Of a stretch of 42,703 nt of DNA, positions 33,236 to 42,187 are shown in pieces; the first letter of the stretch is position 1; each line of letters starts with the position of its first letter. Both the position numbers and the translations under genes were made by a program. The stretch lies in the NCBI GenBank assembly GCA_018644725.1, contig JABGPZ010000038.1, positions 1 to 42,703 on the forward strand. Direction: 5' to 3'. Origin of the DNA: Phycisphaerales bacterium. Its GTDB lineage: Bacteria > Planctomycetota > Phycisphaerae > SM23-33. A model generated the notes under the pieces. It saw only the letters and a program-made list of their open reading frames with translations. It had not been told where the DNA came from and did not search any database.

Positions 33236-36200
33236 GTGTCCCTGCGTCGCCGTCGCGCGGCGGTGGCGGTGGTGATTTGTCTCTGCTCGATCGTGGGCGC
33301 GTGGAACTACTTCCTCAGTTCGGGATATCTCACACCGCTGTTGCGCGAAAAAATCGAAATGCTCACCGGCGCAAAAGTCGAGTTGGACTCTGCGCGCTTT
33401 CGCCTCTTTAAAGGACTCGACCTTGAGGGATTGTCCATTCAACCACCCGACGGCGGCGAGGCGATTCTCTCGGCCGAAGCGGTCCATCTGGAATATCGGC
33501 TGTGGAATCTTATTTCCAATCGCGCCTTCGGCATTGAGCGGATTGTCTGCCACAAGCCCCGTGTGACGCTGGAATATTTCCAAGGCCCCGACGGCGAAGA
33601 AACCACCAATCTCCAGCAGCTGTTTTCTTCGTTCGGGTCCGACGAAAAAAGCCCGCTCGCGTCGTTGCCACTCGAGTCGTTGCCGATGATCGAATTCCAC
33701 AAGGGACGCATCCGTCGCGTCGATCGCACCGCCACCAAAGCCGACGTAATGGAAAAGCCATTCCACTGCGTCATGCTCCCCGTCCGCCAAGGGGAATATC
33801 GTGGCATCGTCGAGCTCACCGCCCAGCGCGCGCCGATCTGGTTGCGCTATGCTTGCGAGCTGGACACCGGACGGCTGCGCCTTCTCGGGGGAAGTGTCTC
33901 CTCCGAGGCGCTGGACTTTCTCCCGCCGCGCTTTCACACTCTCGTCAAGCGATACAAACTTCGCGGCGAGTTTCTTCCGGTCTACCGTGAGGACGCACCG
34001 AAGGATGCCGATGCGTTTGAAGTCCAGTTGCACAATTTTTCTCTCGAACTTCCCCCCGAGGATGGCGGGCTGACGATGCGAAATATCCGTGGCCACGTCG
34101 CGCTTGAGGGCTCGGCGCTCCGGATTGATCTCGCGGGACGGCTTGTGGAATTTGGCAATGCAGAGCTTTCGGCGCGTGGCCATCTTTCATCGCTGACGAA
34201 TCCTGCTTTTGATTTGGATTTGGCGTTGCGGGGCGTAAAAATGCCCATTCAGCTCGACCCGAACTCGCCCATGGCAGCACTCCTCGCCAAAGTGGAGACC
34301 GATTTTCGAATCCGTGGGACCGGGGATGTGGTTGCGTATCTCGGCCGTGCGCGCGGAGGCAATGTGCGCTGTCGCGGGTACATTGCGCCCCAAGGCGTTT
34401 CAGGCCTGTACCGCGAATTTCCACTGGCGCTGAAAGATGTTCGTGGGCGCATTGAGTTTGATGAGACCGGCATTCGCGGAATCGACCTGACTGCCAAGCG
34501 CGGCGAGGGCACGCTTCGTGCCATCGGCCGTCTGCAGGACGTGCGCCATCTCGACCACTGGCGTACGCTCTTTGATGTCAAAGTCACTGGCGAAAATATC
34601 GCTCTTGAACCGGCATTGCTCCAGGCGCTGCCCCCCGAGGGCAAACAGGCCTGGGCCGGGGTCCAGCCCAGTGGGCGCTCCGACGTCGGCGTTCATCTTT
34701 CGCGCCGCGAGACCTCGAAAAAACTCGCGCTGTCGGTTGAGCTTCGTCCGCGCGGGGAGCTGTCGTTGCGCTGTAAGGAATTTCCCTATCCGCTGCACAA
34801 TTGTGTCGGCCGCGTGACCGTGGCGAAGGACATCGTGACAGTTCACGATATTCACAGCCACCACGGCAAGCTTCAGATTTCCGCCAGCGGGACTCTCGAA
34901 CATCTTTCGGCCAAGACCCCCACGATCCGGCTGCAGATCCAGGGTTCGCACATGCCGTACGACAAAACGCTCACTGACATTCTGCCGCCGGACCTCCAGG
35001 GGTTTTTGACCGATTTGAACTATCGCGGCACGATCCATCCCATCGCCGCGACGATCACACAATCGCCCGGCAAAGCGCTTCATTATGACGTGCGGCTGGG
35101 CCTGCCCAATGGCGCGTTGCGCTACAAACCGTTTCCCTATGCCCTCGAGGAGGTCAACGGGACGCTTCATGTGTTGCCCGAGATCATCCGCATCGAATCG
35201 CTTCGCGCCCGTCACGGCAAGCAGGTCGTCACGGCGGGGGGGTACTATGCGCCCAAGAAGGCAGGGCGGGACGATTTCAAGATTCTCGTCGGTGCAGAGG
35301 ACGCAGAACTGACGGGCGATTTCCTCGCAGCCGCTCAGGCCAACCCCGCGCTCGCCAAGGCGATCAAGCCGTTTCAGTATGTCGGCAAGGCCGACCTGCT
35401 GGTTGAGTTTACGCCCTCGAAGAACCAGGACGAGGTGGTTGGCTATGCCGCGCGCCTGATGCCCAAGGGCGGTCAGCTGCTCTGGGATCAATTGCCGTAC
35501 CGCATGGATACCCTCACGGGCGAAGTGCTCGTCCAGCCAGAGCGCATCACGCTCCGCGATCTCAAAGCGACCCACGGGAAAGCCACCTTGGCAGTGGGCG
35601 GGAAGGTGGATCTTTCGGCGCTGCGGACCCAGGCGACGCTCGCGGTGAAATCGTCAACGCCTGTGGACGAGGACCTGCTCAAGGTGATGACCTTTCTCGA
35701 ATCGCCATTTGACGGAAACCTCCAGGCGGGCGGGACCATCACGACCGACCTCACCCAGCTTCAGTTGACGTGGGATCATGCCACGAAAACGGAGCCCGCA
35801 AAATTTGCATGGACCACCGACGGGCGCATCGGGCTTGCGGATGCGCAGTACAAGATCGACCTCGCCGACAAGGAAGCGCACAAACTCACGGGCGAACTTC
35901 TCGGCCATCTTGGCCGGCGCAACGACCTGTTCACTGCCCACGCTGATGCCGCGCTGACGACGTTCCAGGTCGAGCACATCCCGTTGAAGGAGATTCGCGG
36001 GGAATTGCGCTGCACCGAGCGGGACCGCAATGTCCTGCAGATCCAAAAACTCACCGCGCGGTGTCAGACGGGCAAACTCGCCGGCAACGTCAGCGTCCAT
36101 CTGGACGGGGAAACCGAATATGAATTTGACCTCTCGATGGTCGACGTTCCTTTGGCCGCGACGCTGACCACCGAGGCCTCGCGCAAGTTGATGAAGGGCA

Positions 36201-36685
36201 GTCTTCAGGGCCGTCTGGCGATGCACTACAAGACTGGCAAGAAGCGAATTCGTCAGGCCGAAGGACACCTCGAAATTGTCCGCGGCGAGCTCTATCGTCT
36301 GCCCGTGTACCTCGACACCCTCAGCGTCCTCGCGCTCCAGCTCCCCGGCAAGTCCGCTTTTCAGAGCGGCCACATCCGATACACCCTGCGCGACGACACG
36401 CTGAATCTCCGTGAAATTTTTCTCACCGGCAAGAGCATTTCGCTCCTCGGCAGCGGCACGATTTCTCTCAAGACCGACGCGCTGGAGCTTTCTTTCCTCA
36501 CGGGCCCACCCGGGAAACTTCCGCGCATCGACCAAGTCAGCACGGAAATCCTGCGCGCCCTCAGCAAACAGCTGATGGAAATTCGTGTCACTGGCACGAC
36601 GGCCAAACCCAAATTCCAACCTCGTCCACTCGGGCGGATTACGACGATTCTTGAAACTCTACTCGCACCGCTCAAAGCGCGCTGA
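33236..36685 (+). CDS. AsmA/TamB-like large envelope protein
   Basis: A 1149-residue protein with an N-terminal arginine-rich cytoplasmic stub and a signal anchor (about residues 8-28, AAVAVVICLCSIVGAWNYF). The rest is a long periplasmic repeat-rich beta structure, as in AsmA, TamB and YhdP, thought to bridge inner and outer membrane for lipid transport. AsmA-like features: LTGAKVELDSARFRLFKGLDLEGLS near the N-terminus (given in part), repeated IRG/GKL-type units and a C-terminal LTGKSISLLGSGTISLKT region. I assign the family from architecture, not a motif. The GTG at 33236 is listed, but a CTG at 33176 with strong SD GGGGAGGAG is also possible. Confidence 0.75.
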   Translation: MSLRRRRAAVAVVICLCSIVGAWNYFLSSGYLTPLLREKIEMLTGAKVELDSARFRLFKGLDLEGLSIQPPDGGEAILSAEAVHLEYRLWNLISNRAFGIERIVCHKPRVTLEYFQGPDGEETTNLQQLFSSFGSDEKSPLASLPLESLPMIEFHKGRIRRVDRTATKADVMEKPFHCVMLPVRQGEYRGIVELTAQRAPIWLRYACELDTGRLRLLGGSVSSEALDFLPPRFHTLVKRYKLRGEFLPVYREDAPKDADAFEVQLHNFSLELPPEDGGLTMRNIRGHVALEGSALRIDLAGRLVEFGNAELSARGHLSSLTNPAFDLDLALRGVKMPIQLDPNSPMAALLAKVETDFRIRGTGDVVAYLGRARGGNVRCRGYIAPQGVSGLYREFPLALKDVRGRIEFDETGIRGIDLTAKRGEGTLRAIGRLQDVRHLDHWRTLFDVKVTGENIALEPALLQALPPEGKQAWAGVQPSGRSDVGVHLSRRETSKKLALSVELRPRGELSLRCKEFPYPLHNCVGRVTVAKDIVTVHDIHSHHGKLQISASGTLEHLSAKTPTIRLQIQGSHMPYDKTLTDILPPDLQGFLTDLNYRGTIHPIAATITQSPGKALHYDVRLGLPNGALRYKPFPYALEEVNGTLHVLPEIIRIESLRARHGKQVVTAGGYYAPKKAGRDDFKILVGAEDAELTGDFLAAAQANPALAKAIKPFQYVGKADLLVEFTPSKNQDEVVGYAARLMPKGGQLLWDQLPYRMDTLTGEVLVQPERITLRDLKATHGKATLAVGGKVDLSALRTQATLAVKSSTPVDEDLLKVMTFLESPFDGNLQAGGTITTDLTQLQLTWDHATKTEPAKFAWTTDGRIGLADAQYKIDLADKEAHKLTGELLGHLGRRNDLFTAHADAALTTFQVEHIPLKEIRGELRCTERDRNVLQIQKLTARCQTGKLAGNVSVHLDGETEYEFDLSMVDVPLAATLTTEASRKLMKGSLQGRLAMHYKTGKKRIRQAEGHLEIVRGELYRLPVYLDTLSVLALQLPGKSAFQSGHIRYTLRDDTLNLREIFLTGKSISLLGSGTISLKTDALELSFLTGPPGKLPRIDQVSTEILRALSKQLMEIRVTGTTAKPKFQPRPLGRITTILETLLAPLKAR

Positions 36686-36707
36686 TCTCATAACACAAGG
36701 AACTATC

Positions 36708-37580
36708 ATGGCTACAATCGGACTCATTGGCGGCTCGGGCCTCGGCGACGCACTCGGCGCAGAGCAGGGCACTCGCATCACAATCGATACCCCGTTCGGC
36801 GCGCCGAGCAGCGATCTGATCAAAACCTCTTGGAGCGGCCACGACATCGTGATTCTTCAGCGTCATGGCGACGGGCACACCACGCCGCCGTCGATGGTGA
36901 ACTATCGCGCGAACATCTGGGCGCTCAAGGCCGCAGGTTGCACCCACGTGATCGCCTCGGGCGCGGTGGGCAGTTTGCGCGAGGACATGGCGCCCAAGCA
37001 TCTCGTGATCCCCGACCAGATCATCGACAAAACCACACGGCGCGTCGGCACGTTTTTCGACACCATTGCCGTTCACATCGAATTCGCCACACCGTTCTGC
37101 ACCATTTTGCGGGACCACCTGATTTCCTGTCAAGATGCCGTGGAGACGACCCTTCACGAAGCCGGGACCTATGTCTGCATGGAAGGCCCCGCGTTTTCCA
37201 CGCGCGCCGAAAGCGAAATGCATCGCACGTGGGGCGGGGACCTGATCGGGATGACCGTCATGCCCGAGGCCAAGCTTGCCCGCGAGGCCGAAATGGCCTA
37301 TGCGATGGTCGCGCTGCCGAGTGATTATGATTGCTGGCGACCTGCACCGGCGACCCTCGACAAGCACGAACTTCTGCGCGAAATCATCGGCAATCTCCAG
37401 GCCGCTACGCAGAATGCCGTCGCGCTCATCAAGGCCGCGATTGAACGGTTCGACGCGATCGCTGAGATCGAATCGCCCGCGCATTCTGCGATGGAAATGG
37501 GCATCTGGACCCGTCCAGACAGCATCGACCCGGCCGAAAAACAGCGCCTCGATCTGCTCGTGGGAAAATATCTCAAGTAA
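36708..37580 (+). CDS. mtnP: S-methyl-5'-thioadenosine phosphorylase
   Basis: Cleaves methylthioadenosine with phosphate to adenine and methylthioribose-1-phosphate, the first methionine-salvage step. A 290-residue PNP-superfamily protein: MATIGLIGGSGLG, the RHGDGH phosphate/substrate loop, EGPAFSTRAES and GMTVMPEAKLAREAE. ATG 36708 has AAGGA seven bases upstream. It follows the AsmA-like gene by 22 bases and faces polA across a bidirectional terminator. No other mtn gene is in the window. The related enzyme PNP (purine nucleosides) is the main alternative. Confidence 0.92.
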   Translation: MATIGLIGGSGLGDALGAEQGTRITIDTPFGAPSSDLIKTSWSGHDIVILQRHGDGHTTPPSMVNYRANIWALKAAGCTHVIASGAVGSLREDMAPKHLVIPDQIIDKTTRRVGTFFDTIAVHIEFATPFCTILRDHLISCQDAVETTLHEAGTYVCMEGPAFSTRAESEMHRTWGGDLIGMTVMPEAKLAREAEMAYAMVALPSDYDCWRPAPATLDKHELLREIIGNLQAATQNAVALIKAAIERFDAIAEIESPAHSAMEMGIWTRPDSIDPAEKQRLDLLVGKYLK

Positions 37581-37616
37581 TATCAATCCAATGAGATAAG
37601 TACACACAGAACAGAT

Positions 37617-37690
37617 GGGCGAAAGATTTTTCGCCCCTACAAAACGGACAAACAAAAAACACCGCCGGGCAATTGCTCGACGGTGTTTTT
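37617..37690. terminator. Bidirectional terminator between mtnP and polA
   Basis: The main hairpin pairs AACACCG (37658-37664) with CGGTGTT (37681-37687), extended inward by CGGGC/GCTCG. A-runs on the left (minus-strand U-tract) and T-runs on the right suit both directions. A second perfect stem, GGGCGAAA (37617-37624) with TTTCGCCC (37629-37636), lies just upstream and lacks a T-run. Confidence 0.88.
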
Positions 37691-37721
37691 ATAGATGGAT
37701 AATGATCGCGATGGTCCCCGT

Positions 37722-40466
37722 CTATTTCGCAGCCATCCAGTTTTCGCCGATGTGGATGTCCACTTTGAGCGGTACGCGCAGGTCGATGGCACCGATCATT
37801 TCCGCATCGATGAGCGCGGTGGCGGCCTCGACGGCGTCGGGGGGCAGCTCGAAAACAAGTTCATCGTGAATCTGCAGGAGCATGGAAGCGGGGGAGTGGG
37901 TTTCGCGGAGTTTGGCATCGACGCGGATCATGGCCTGCTTGATGAGGTCGGCCGCCGAGCCCTGAACGACGGAGTTGATCGCGAGTCGCTCGGCCGCCTG
38001 GCGGACCATCGGCTTGGGGCTTTTGATGTCGGGGATGTAGCGGCGTCGGTGGAAAATTGTTTCGACATAGCCGTTGGCCTTGGCGGCGTCGATGCACTCG
38101 GCGAGAAAGTCGTCGATCTTGGGGAAGCGCGCGCGGTAGCGGTCGATAAATTCCTGCGCCTCGAAGCGCGGGATCCGCAGCGTCTTGCTCAGGCCGAACG
38201 CGGTCTGGCCATAGATGATGCCGAAGTTGACCGTTTTGGCCCGGCCTCGCTGCTCGGGTGTGACTTCGTCAAGCGGGACACCGAAGACTTCGCTTGCGAC
38301 GATGGTGTGAATGTCGAGGTCGTTTTCGAACGCGGCGATCAGCGTTTCGTCTTGGCAGAAGTGAGCGAGCATGCGCAGCTCGACCTGGGAATAGTCGGCC
38401 GCGAGTAGGACGCTTCCATCGGCGGGGACAAATGCCGAGCGGATCAGCCGGCCTTGTTCGGTGCGGATGGGAATGTTTTGAAGGTTCGGGTTGGAGCTGC
38501 TCAGTCGGCCCGTCGCGACCATCGTCTGATTGAACGACGTGTGAATGCGGTCGGTGCGCGGGTTGATCTCCTTGACCAGCGCCGAGAGATAGGTGCTGAT
38601 GAGCTTCTTGAGCTTGCGGTATTCGAGAATGAGATCTGGCAGGGGGGAATCGGTTTCGGTCGCGAGCTCCTCCATGGTCGCCGAATCGGTGCTCGGGCCG
38701 GTCTTGCCTTTCTTGAGAATCGGCAGGGCGAGGTGGTCTTCCCCGAAGAGGATTTCGGCGAGTTGCTTGGGGGAGTCAATGTTGAACGTGTCATTGCCGG
38801 CGGCGGCGTGGATTTTTTCGCTCAGCTCGTCGGCTTGTTTGGTGAGGGTGACTTCCATCGTTTTGAGACTCTGGGCATCGACCGAAATTCCGCGGGTTTG
38901 CATGTCGGCGAGGATCGACATCAGCGGCATTTCCAGATCGCGGAATAGAGAATCGAGCCCGGTGGTCGTCAGCTCGTCGCGGAAAATCTCCGCGAGTCGC
39001 AGCGTTACGTCGGCGTCTTCACCGGCATAGGGTGCGGCGGCATCGAGCGGGACCTGGTCGAAGGTGATCTGATTTTTCCCGCGGCCGATGAGCTCGAAAA
39101 TCGGGATGCACTGATGGCGCAAAAGCGAGTTGGACAGCGCGTCGAGTTTGAACGAAGGACGCGACGAGTCGAGCACGTGCGCGGCGATCATCGTGTCGAA
39201 GAATGGCCCGGCGACCTCGAAGTCTGCATTGCGAAGAATCAGCAGATCGAACTTGACGTTGTGGCCGATTTTCTCCGTCGCTGGATTCGCCAGCAGCGGC
39301 GCGAGCGCGGTGCGAACGGTGTCCGCGTCGAGGCGGTCGTTCTGGCCGAACATCAGTCCGCCACCACCGACGGTGACGGGGATATAGAACGCGCGGCCGG
39401 GCTTGCAACAAAGCGAAATCCCGCAAAGTTTGTCTTCCATCACGCGCAGGCCGGTGGTCTCGGTGTCGAACGCGAATCGCTCGCAGCCGTCAAATTCGGC
39501 GAGCATCGCGTCGAGCTGTTCGGTCGTCGTGATGAGATTGTAGTCGAAATCTGCGGCCGTCGTGGTTTTGAGATCGTCGCGCACTTCCAGCGTTTCGCCC
39601 GTGAGCGCGCTGATCCGGTCGACGAGACGATTCATCCCCAGCTCGGCAAAGGTGTCGGCCGCTGCGGGAAGATTCAGATTCGAAGCGGCACCCGCGTCGA
39701 GATCGAGTTTCACCGGAACGTCGTCGATCAGCGTGACGAGTTTGCGCGCGAGGTCGAGCGATTTCTGCCCGGCCGCGAGAAGATTTTCGCGGAGCTTGGG
39801 CGTCTGTTCTTCGGCGGCGGCGAGGACCGCTTCGGCCGTGCCATATTTGTGGATCAGCTTGAGCGCGGTTTTGGGCCCCACGCCGGGGATGCCGGGAATG
39901 TTGTCCACGCTGTCGCCGGTGAGCGTCTGAATTTCGATGACCTGGTCCGGGCGGAATCCCTTTTCCGCCACCAGCGTTTCGGGATCAAACAGGATGTCCT
40001 TCTTTGGATCGAACAGGCTCACATTCGGTGTGATGAGTTGGGCGAGGTCTTTGTCGCCGGAGACAATTACGACCTGCAACTCCTCACTGGCAAGGGTTTT
40101 GGCGAGGGTCGCGATCATGTCGTCGGCCTCGTAGCCCTTGGTGTGGAGAATCGGCATGGAGACCGCTTCGAGCAGTTCGAGGATGCGTTGTTCCTGCGGG
40201 AAAAAGTCTTCGGGCGTAGGTTTGCGCTGGGCTTTGTACTCGGGAAACCACTCGCTGCGGAGAAGCTCTTTGCGCGGCCCATCGACGGTCATCAGGACAT
40301 AGTCCGGAGTTTTGTCGTCGAGGAGTTTGAGGAGCATGTTGAAGAAATAGAGCGTCGCCCAGGTGGGTTCGCCGTCGGGACTCGTCAGGCGTCGGCCATG
40401 AGCGCCAGCGTGGTAGGCGCGGTACATTTGTGCGTGGCCATCGATGATATACAGAGTTTTGGGCAT
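37722..40466 (-). CDS. polA: DNA polymerase I
   Basis: Repair and Okazaki-fragment processing polymerase. 914 residues in three domains: 5' flap nuclease (about 1-300: LYIIDGHAQMYRAYHAG, GYEADDMIATL, SGDKDLAQL), 3'-5' exonuclease (about 325-510) with FAFDTETTGL, IGHNVKFDLL and YAGEDADVTLRL, all catalytic acids intact, and polymerase (about 560-914) with TGRLSSSNPNLQNIP, AADYSQVELRML, RGRAKTVNFGIIYG and QIHDELVFE. The proofreading domain appears active. The ATG at 40466 has a weak ribosome site. It lies 23 bases downstream of uppP and ends at a bidirectional terminator. Confidence 0.97.
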   Translation of the reverse strand: MPKTLYIIDGHAQMYRAYHAGAHGRRLTSPDGEPTWATLYFFNMLLKLLDDKTPDYVLMTVDGPRKELLRSEWFPEYKAQRKPTPEDFFPQEQRILELLEAVSMPILHTKGYEADDMIATLAKTLASEELQVVIVSGDKDLAQLITPNVSLFDPKKDILFDPETLVAEKGFRPDQVIEIQTLTGDSVDNIPGIPGVGPKTALKLIHKYGTAEAVLAAAEEQTPKLRENLLAAGQKSLDLARKLVTLIDDVPVKLDLDAGAASNLNLPAAADTFAELGMNRLVDRISALTGETLEVRDDLKTTTAADFDYNLITTTEQLDAMLAEFDGCERFAFDTETTGLRVMEDKLCGISLCCKPGRAFYIPVTVGGGGLMFGQNDRLDADTVRTALAPLLANPATEKIGHNVKFDLLILRNADFEVAGPFFDTMIAAHVLDSSRPSFKLDALSNSLLRHQCIPIFELIGRGKNQITFDQVPLDAAAPYAGEDADVTLRLAEIFRDELTTTGLDSLFRDLEMPLMSILADMQTRGISVDAQSLKTMEVTLTKQADELSEKIHAAAGNDTFNIDSPKQLAEILFGEDHLALPILKKGKTGPSTDSATMEELATETDSPLPDLILEYRKLKKLISTYLSALVKEINPRTDRIHTSFNQTMVATGRLSSSNPNLQNIPIRTEQGRLIRSAFVPADGSVLLAADYSQVELRMLAHFCQDETLIAAFENDLDIHTIVASEVFGVPLDEVTPEQRGRAKTVNFGIIYGQTAFGLSKTLRIPRFEAQEFIDRYRARFPKIDDFLAECIDAAKANGYVETIFHRRRYIPDIKSPKPMVRQAAERLAINSVVQGSAADLIKQAMIRVDAKLRETHSPASMLLQIHDELVFELPPDAVEAATALIDAEMIGAIDLRVPLKVDIHIGENWMAAK

Positions 40467-40489
40467 AGGATTCTTAACCGTTCAGAGGT

Positions 40490-41521
40490 CTAAATGTATT
40501 GGAAGAAATGGTAGATCACTCCGACCGCCAGCGCGATGCGGTACAGTCCAAACGGCGCGAGGCCGTGGCGCGTGAGGTGGTCGAGGAGGAATTTGACGCT
40601 GAAGGCTGCGACGATTGTGCTGATGACCGTGCCGGCGATCAATGCGTCGAGGCCGACCGATGCCGTCAGCGCGTCCCACTGGGTGATGGCTTTGTAGAAT
40701 GTCGCGGCGGTGAGTGTCGGTAGCGCGAGCAGAAAGCTGAACTCGGCGGAGGCGACCATGCTCAGGCCCACGCCGAGGCCCGCGAGAATGGTGACCATCG
40801 AGCGCGACGTTCCCGGCCACATCGCCAGGCACTGCACCAGGCCGATGATCAGAGCGCATCGGACGGTTAAATCGTGAACATCGCGGATGTGTTTTCGCTC
40901 GCGGTGATACAGCTTGGCCGTCGCGATCATCGCTACGCCACCGACGGCGAGTGCGATGGCAACGGTCAGCGGACTGAAGAGGTATTCCTCAATCATGTCG
41001 TCAAAAAGCAGGCCGAAGACCGCAGCGGGTATAAAGGCCACGATGAGATTTTTCAGGAGTTTGCGTCCACGCTCGTCGCGGCCGAGAAGGCCGTTCGCCA
41101 TTTCTTTCACGCGGCCAAAGTAGATGCCAAACACGGCGAAAATCGCGCCAAGTTGAATGACGATGGTGAATGCGTTGAGGGCCGGGTTCGGTTTCATGAT
41201 CGGGCCGAGCGGGCCTTGGATGATGTCTCCCGATTCGTCGTCGCGGGCGACCCCGCCCAAATCCAGCGCGTCGGCCGCGAGGATCAGGTGACCCGTGGAC
41301 GAAATGGGCAGATATTCCGTGAGGCCTTCGACGACACCGAGAACCATCGCCTTGGGAAGGGTAATTTTTTTGAATTCGGCGTGGGTGTTGGCAGGGGGCG
41401 ACACGGGTGCCGGTGCCGGCGCTTGCGCCGAGGAGGCCGGTGAAGGGGGCTCGGCGAAAGAGACCGAGCACGCTGCCAAGACAATCAACCCACCGAGCAG
41501 GACTGTGAAACGAAAAGCCAT
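40490..41521 (-). CDS. uppP: Undecaprenyl-diphosphatase with an N-terminal signal/lipobox extension
   Basis: Dephosphorylates undecaprenyl diphosphate to recycle the peptidoglycan lipid carrier; integral to the inner membrane. The BacA/UppP core begins near residue 53, with EGLTEYLPISSTGHLIL (E65 onward) and PGTSRSMVTI. At 343 residues it is about 70 longer than typical: residues 1-50 are a hydrophobic segment ending LIVLAAC (C18, a good lipobox), then a Pro/Ala-rich linker (SAQAPAPAPVSPPANT). Whether C18 is lipidated is unknown; a signal peptidase I site after SFA is an alternative. ATG 41521 has GGAG seven bases upstream and lies four bases after the pgsA stop. Probably an operon pgsA-uppP-polA. 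Confidence 0.92.
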   Translation of the reverse strand: MAFRFTVLLGGLIVLAACSVSFAEPPSPASSAQAPAPAPVSPPANTHAEFKKITLPKAMVLGVVEGLTEYLPISSTGHLILAADALDLGGVARDDESGDIIQGPLGPIMKPNPALNAFTIVIQLGAIFAVFGIYFGRVKEMANGLLGRDERGRKLLKNLIVAFIPAAVFGLLFDDMIEEYLFSPLTVAIALAVGGVAMIATAKLYHRERKHIRDVHDLTVRCALIIGLVQCLAMWPGTSRSMVTILAGLGVGLSMVASAEFSFLLALPTLTAATFYKAITQWDALTASVGLDALIAGTVISTIVAAFSVKFLLDHLTRHGLAPFGLYRIALAVGVIYHFFQYI

Positions 41522-41524
41522 GGC

Positions 41525-42187
41525 TTACTCCGGCTGAGGCTGGGTGAACAGCTTGCGCGCTTTGATCAGATATTCCAGGCCGCTGTAGATGGTTACGAGG
41601 ATGGTTGTCCAGACCGCGAGAATTTTGATGAAGTTGCACCAGATCGCGGTCGGCTGAAATGCGAGGCTATAGGCCATTGCGCCGATGGCGAAACACTGGA
41701 CGCCCATTTTGATTTTTCCGCTCCATTTTGCGCCAAAAGGCGTGCCGGAAGCCTCGGCAAAGCCGCGCAGTGCATTGATGAGGAATTCGCGGCTCAAAAG
41801 GACCACCAGCATCCAGGGTTGGAACGCGGTAATCATATCGCCGGTGATCCAGCTCGGAAGGCCCGCCTCCCACGCGCCGCGCGGATCGACGCCGCCAGCG
41901 GTGAGTGCAAAGGCCGGGCCTGCATAGAGCGCGAGCGCCCCGAGGTTGAGCACTTTGTCGCAGACGGGGTCGGCGATGCGGCCAAACACGGTGACCTGGT
42001 TGAATTTGCGCGCGAGATAGCCATCGAAGAAATCGCTGACGGCCGCGATGATATAGATCACGAACGCTGCAGCGAGGATCGGTGATTCGCCCATCCCATG
42101 TGTGCCCGAAAGGCCGATGAGGATGAAGAAGATGACCGAGAGAACGATTCGGCCCATGGTGATTAGATTGGGGATTGTCCAAAGCAT
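41525..42187 (-). CDS. pgsA: CDP-alcohol phosphatidyltransferase (phosphatidylglycerophosphate synthase)
   Basis: Makes phosphatidylglycerophosphate from CDP-diacylglycerol and glycerol-3-phosphate at the inner membrane. The CDP-OH-P signature D(x)2DG(x)2AR(x)8G(x)3D(x)3D is complete: SDFFDGYLARKFN, then FGRIADPVCDK. 220 residues with several membrane helices. The start MLWTIPNLITMGRI at 42187 resembles PgsA N-termini (NLxTxxRI); there is no clear ribosome site, and an upstream in-frame ATG at 42253 is the alternative. Related CDP-alcohol transferases (PssA, CrdS) are less likely. First of the operon pgsA-uppP-polA. Confidence 0.9.
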   Translation of the reverse strand: MLWTIPNLITMGRIVLSVIFFILIGLSGTHGMGESPILAAAFVIYIIAAVSDFFDGYLARKFNQVTVFGRIADPVCDKVLNLGALALYAGPAFALTAGGVDPRGAWEAGLPSWITGDMITAFQPWMLVVLLSREFLINALRGFAEASGTPFGAKWSGKIKMGVQCFAIGAMAYSLAFQPTAIWCNFIKILAVWTTILVTIYSGLEYLIKARKLFTQPQPE

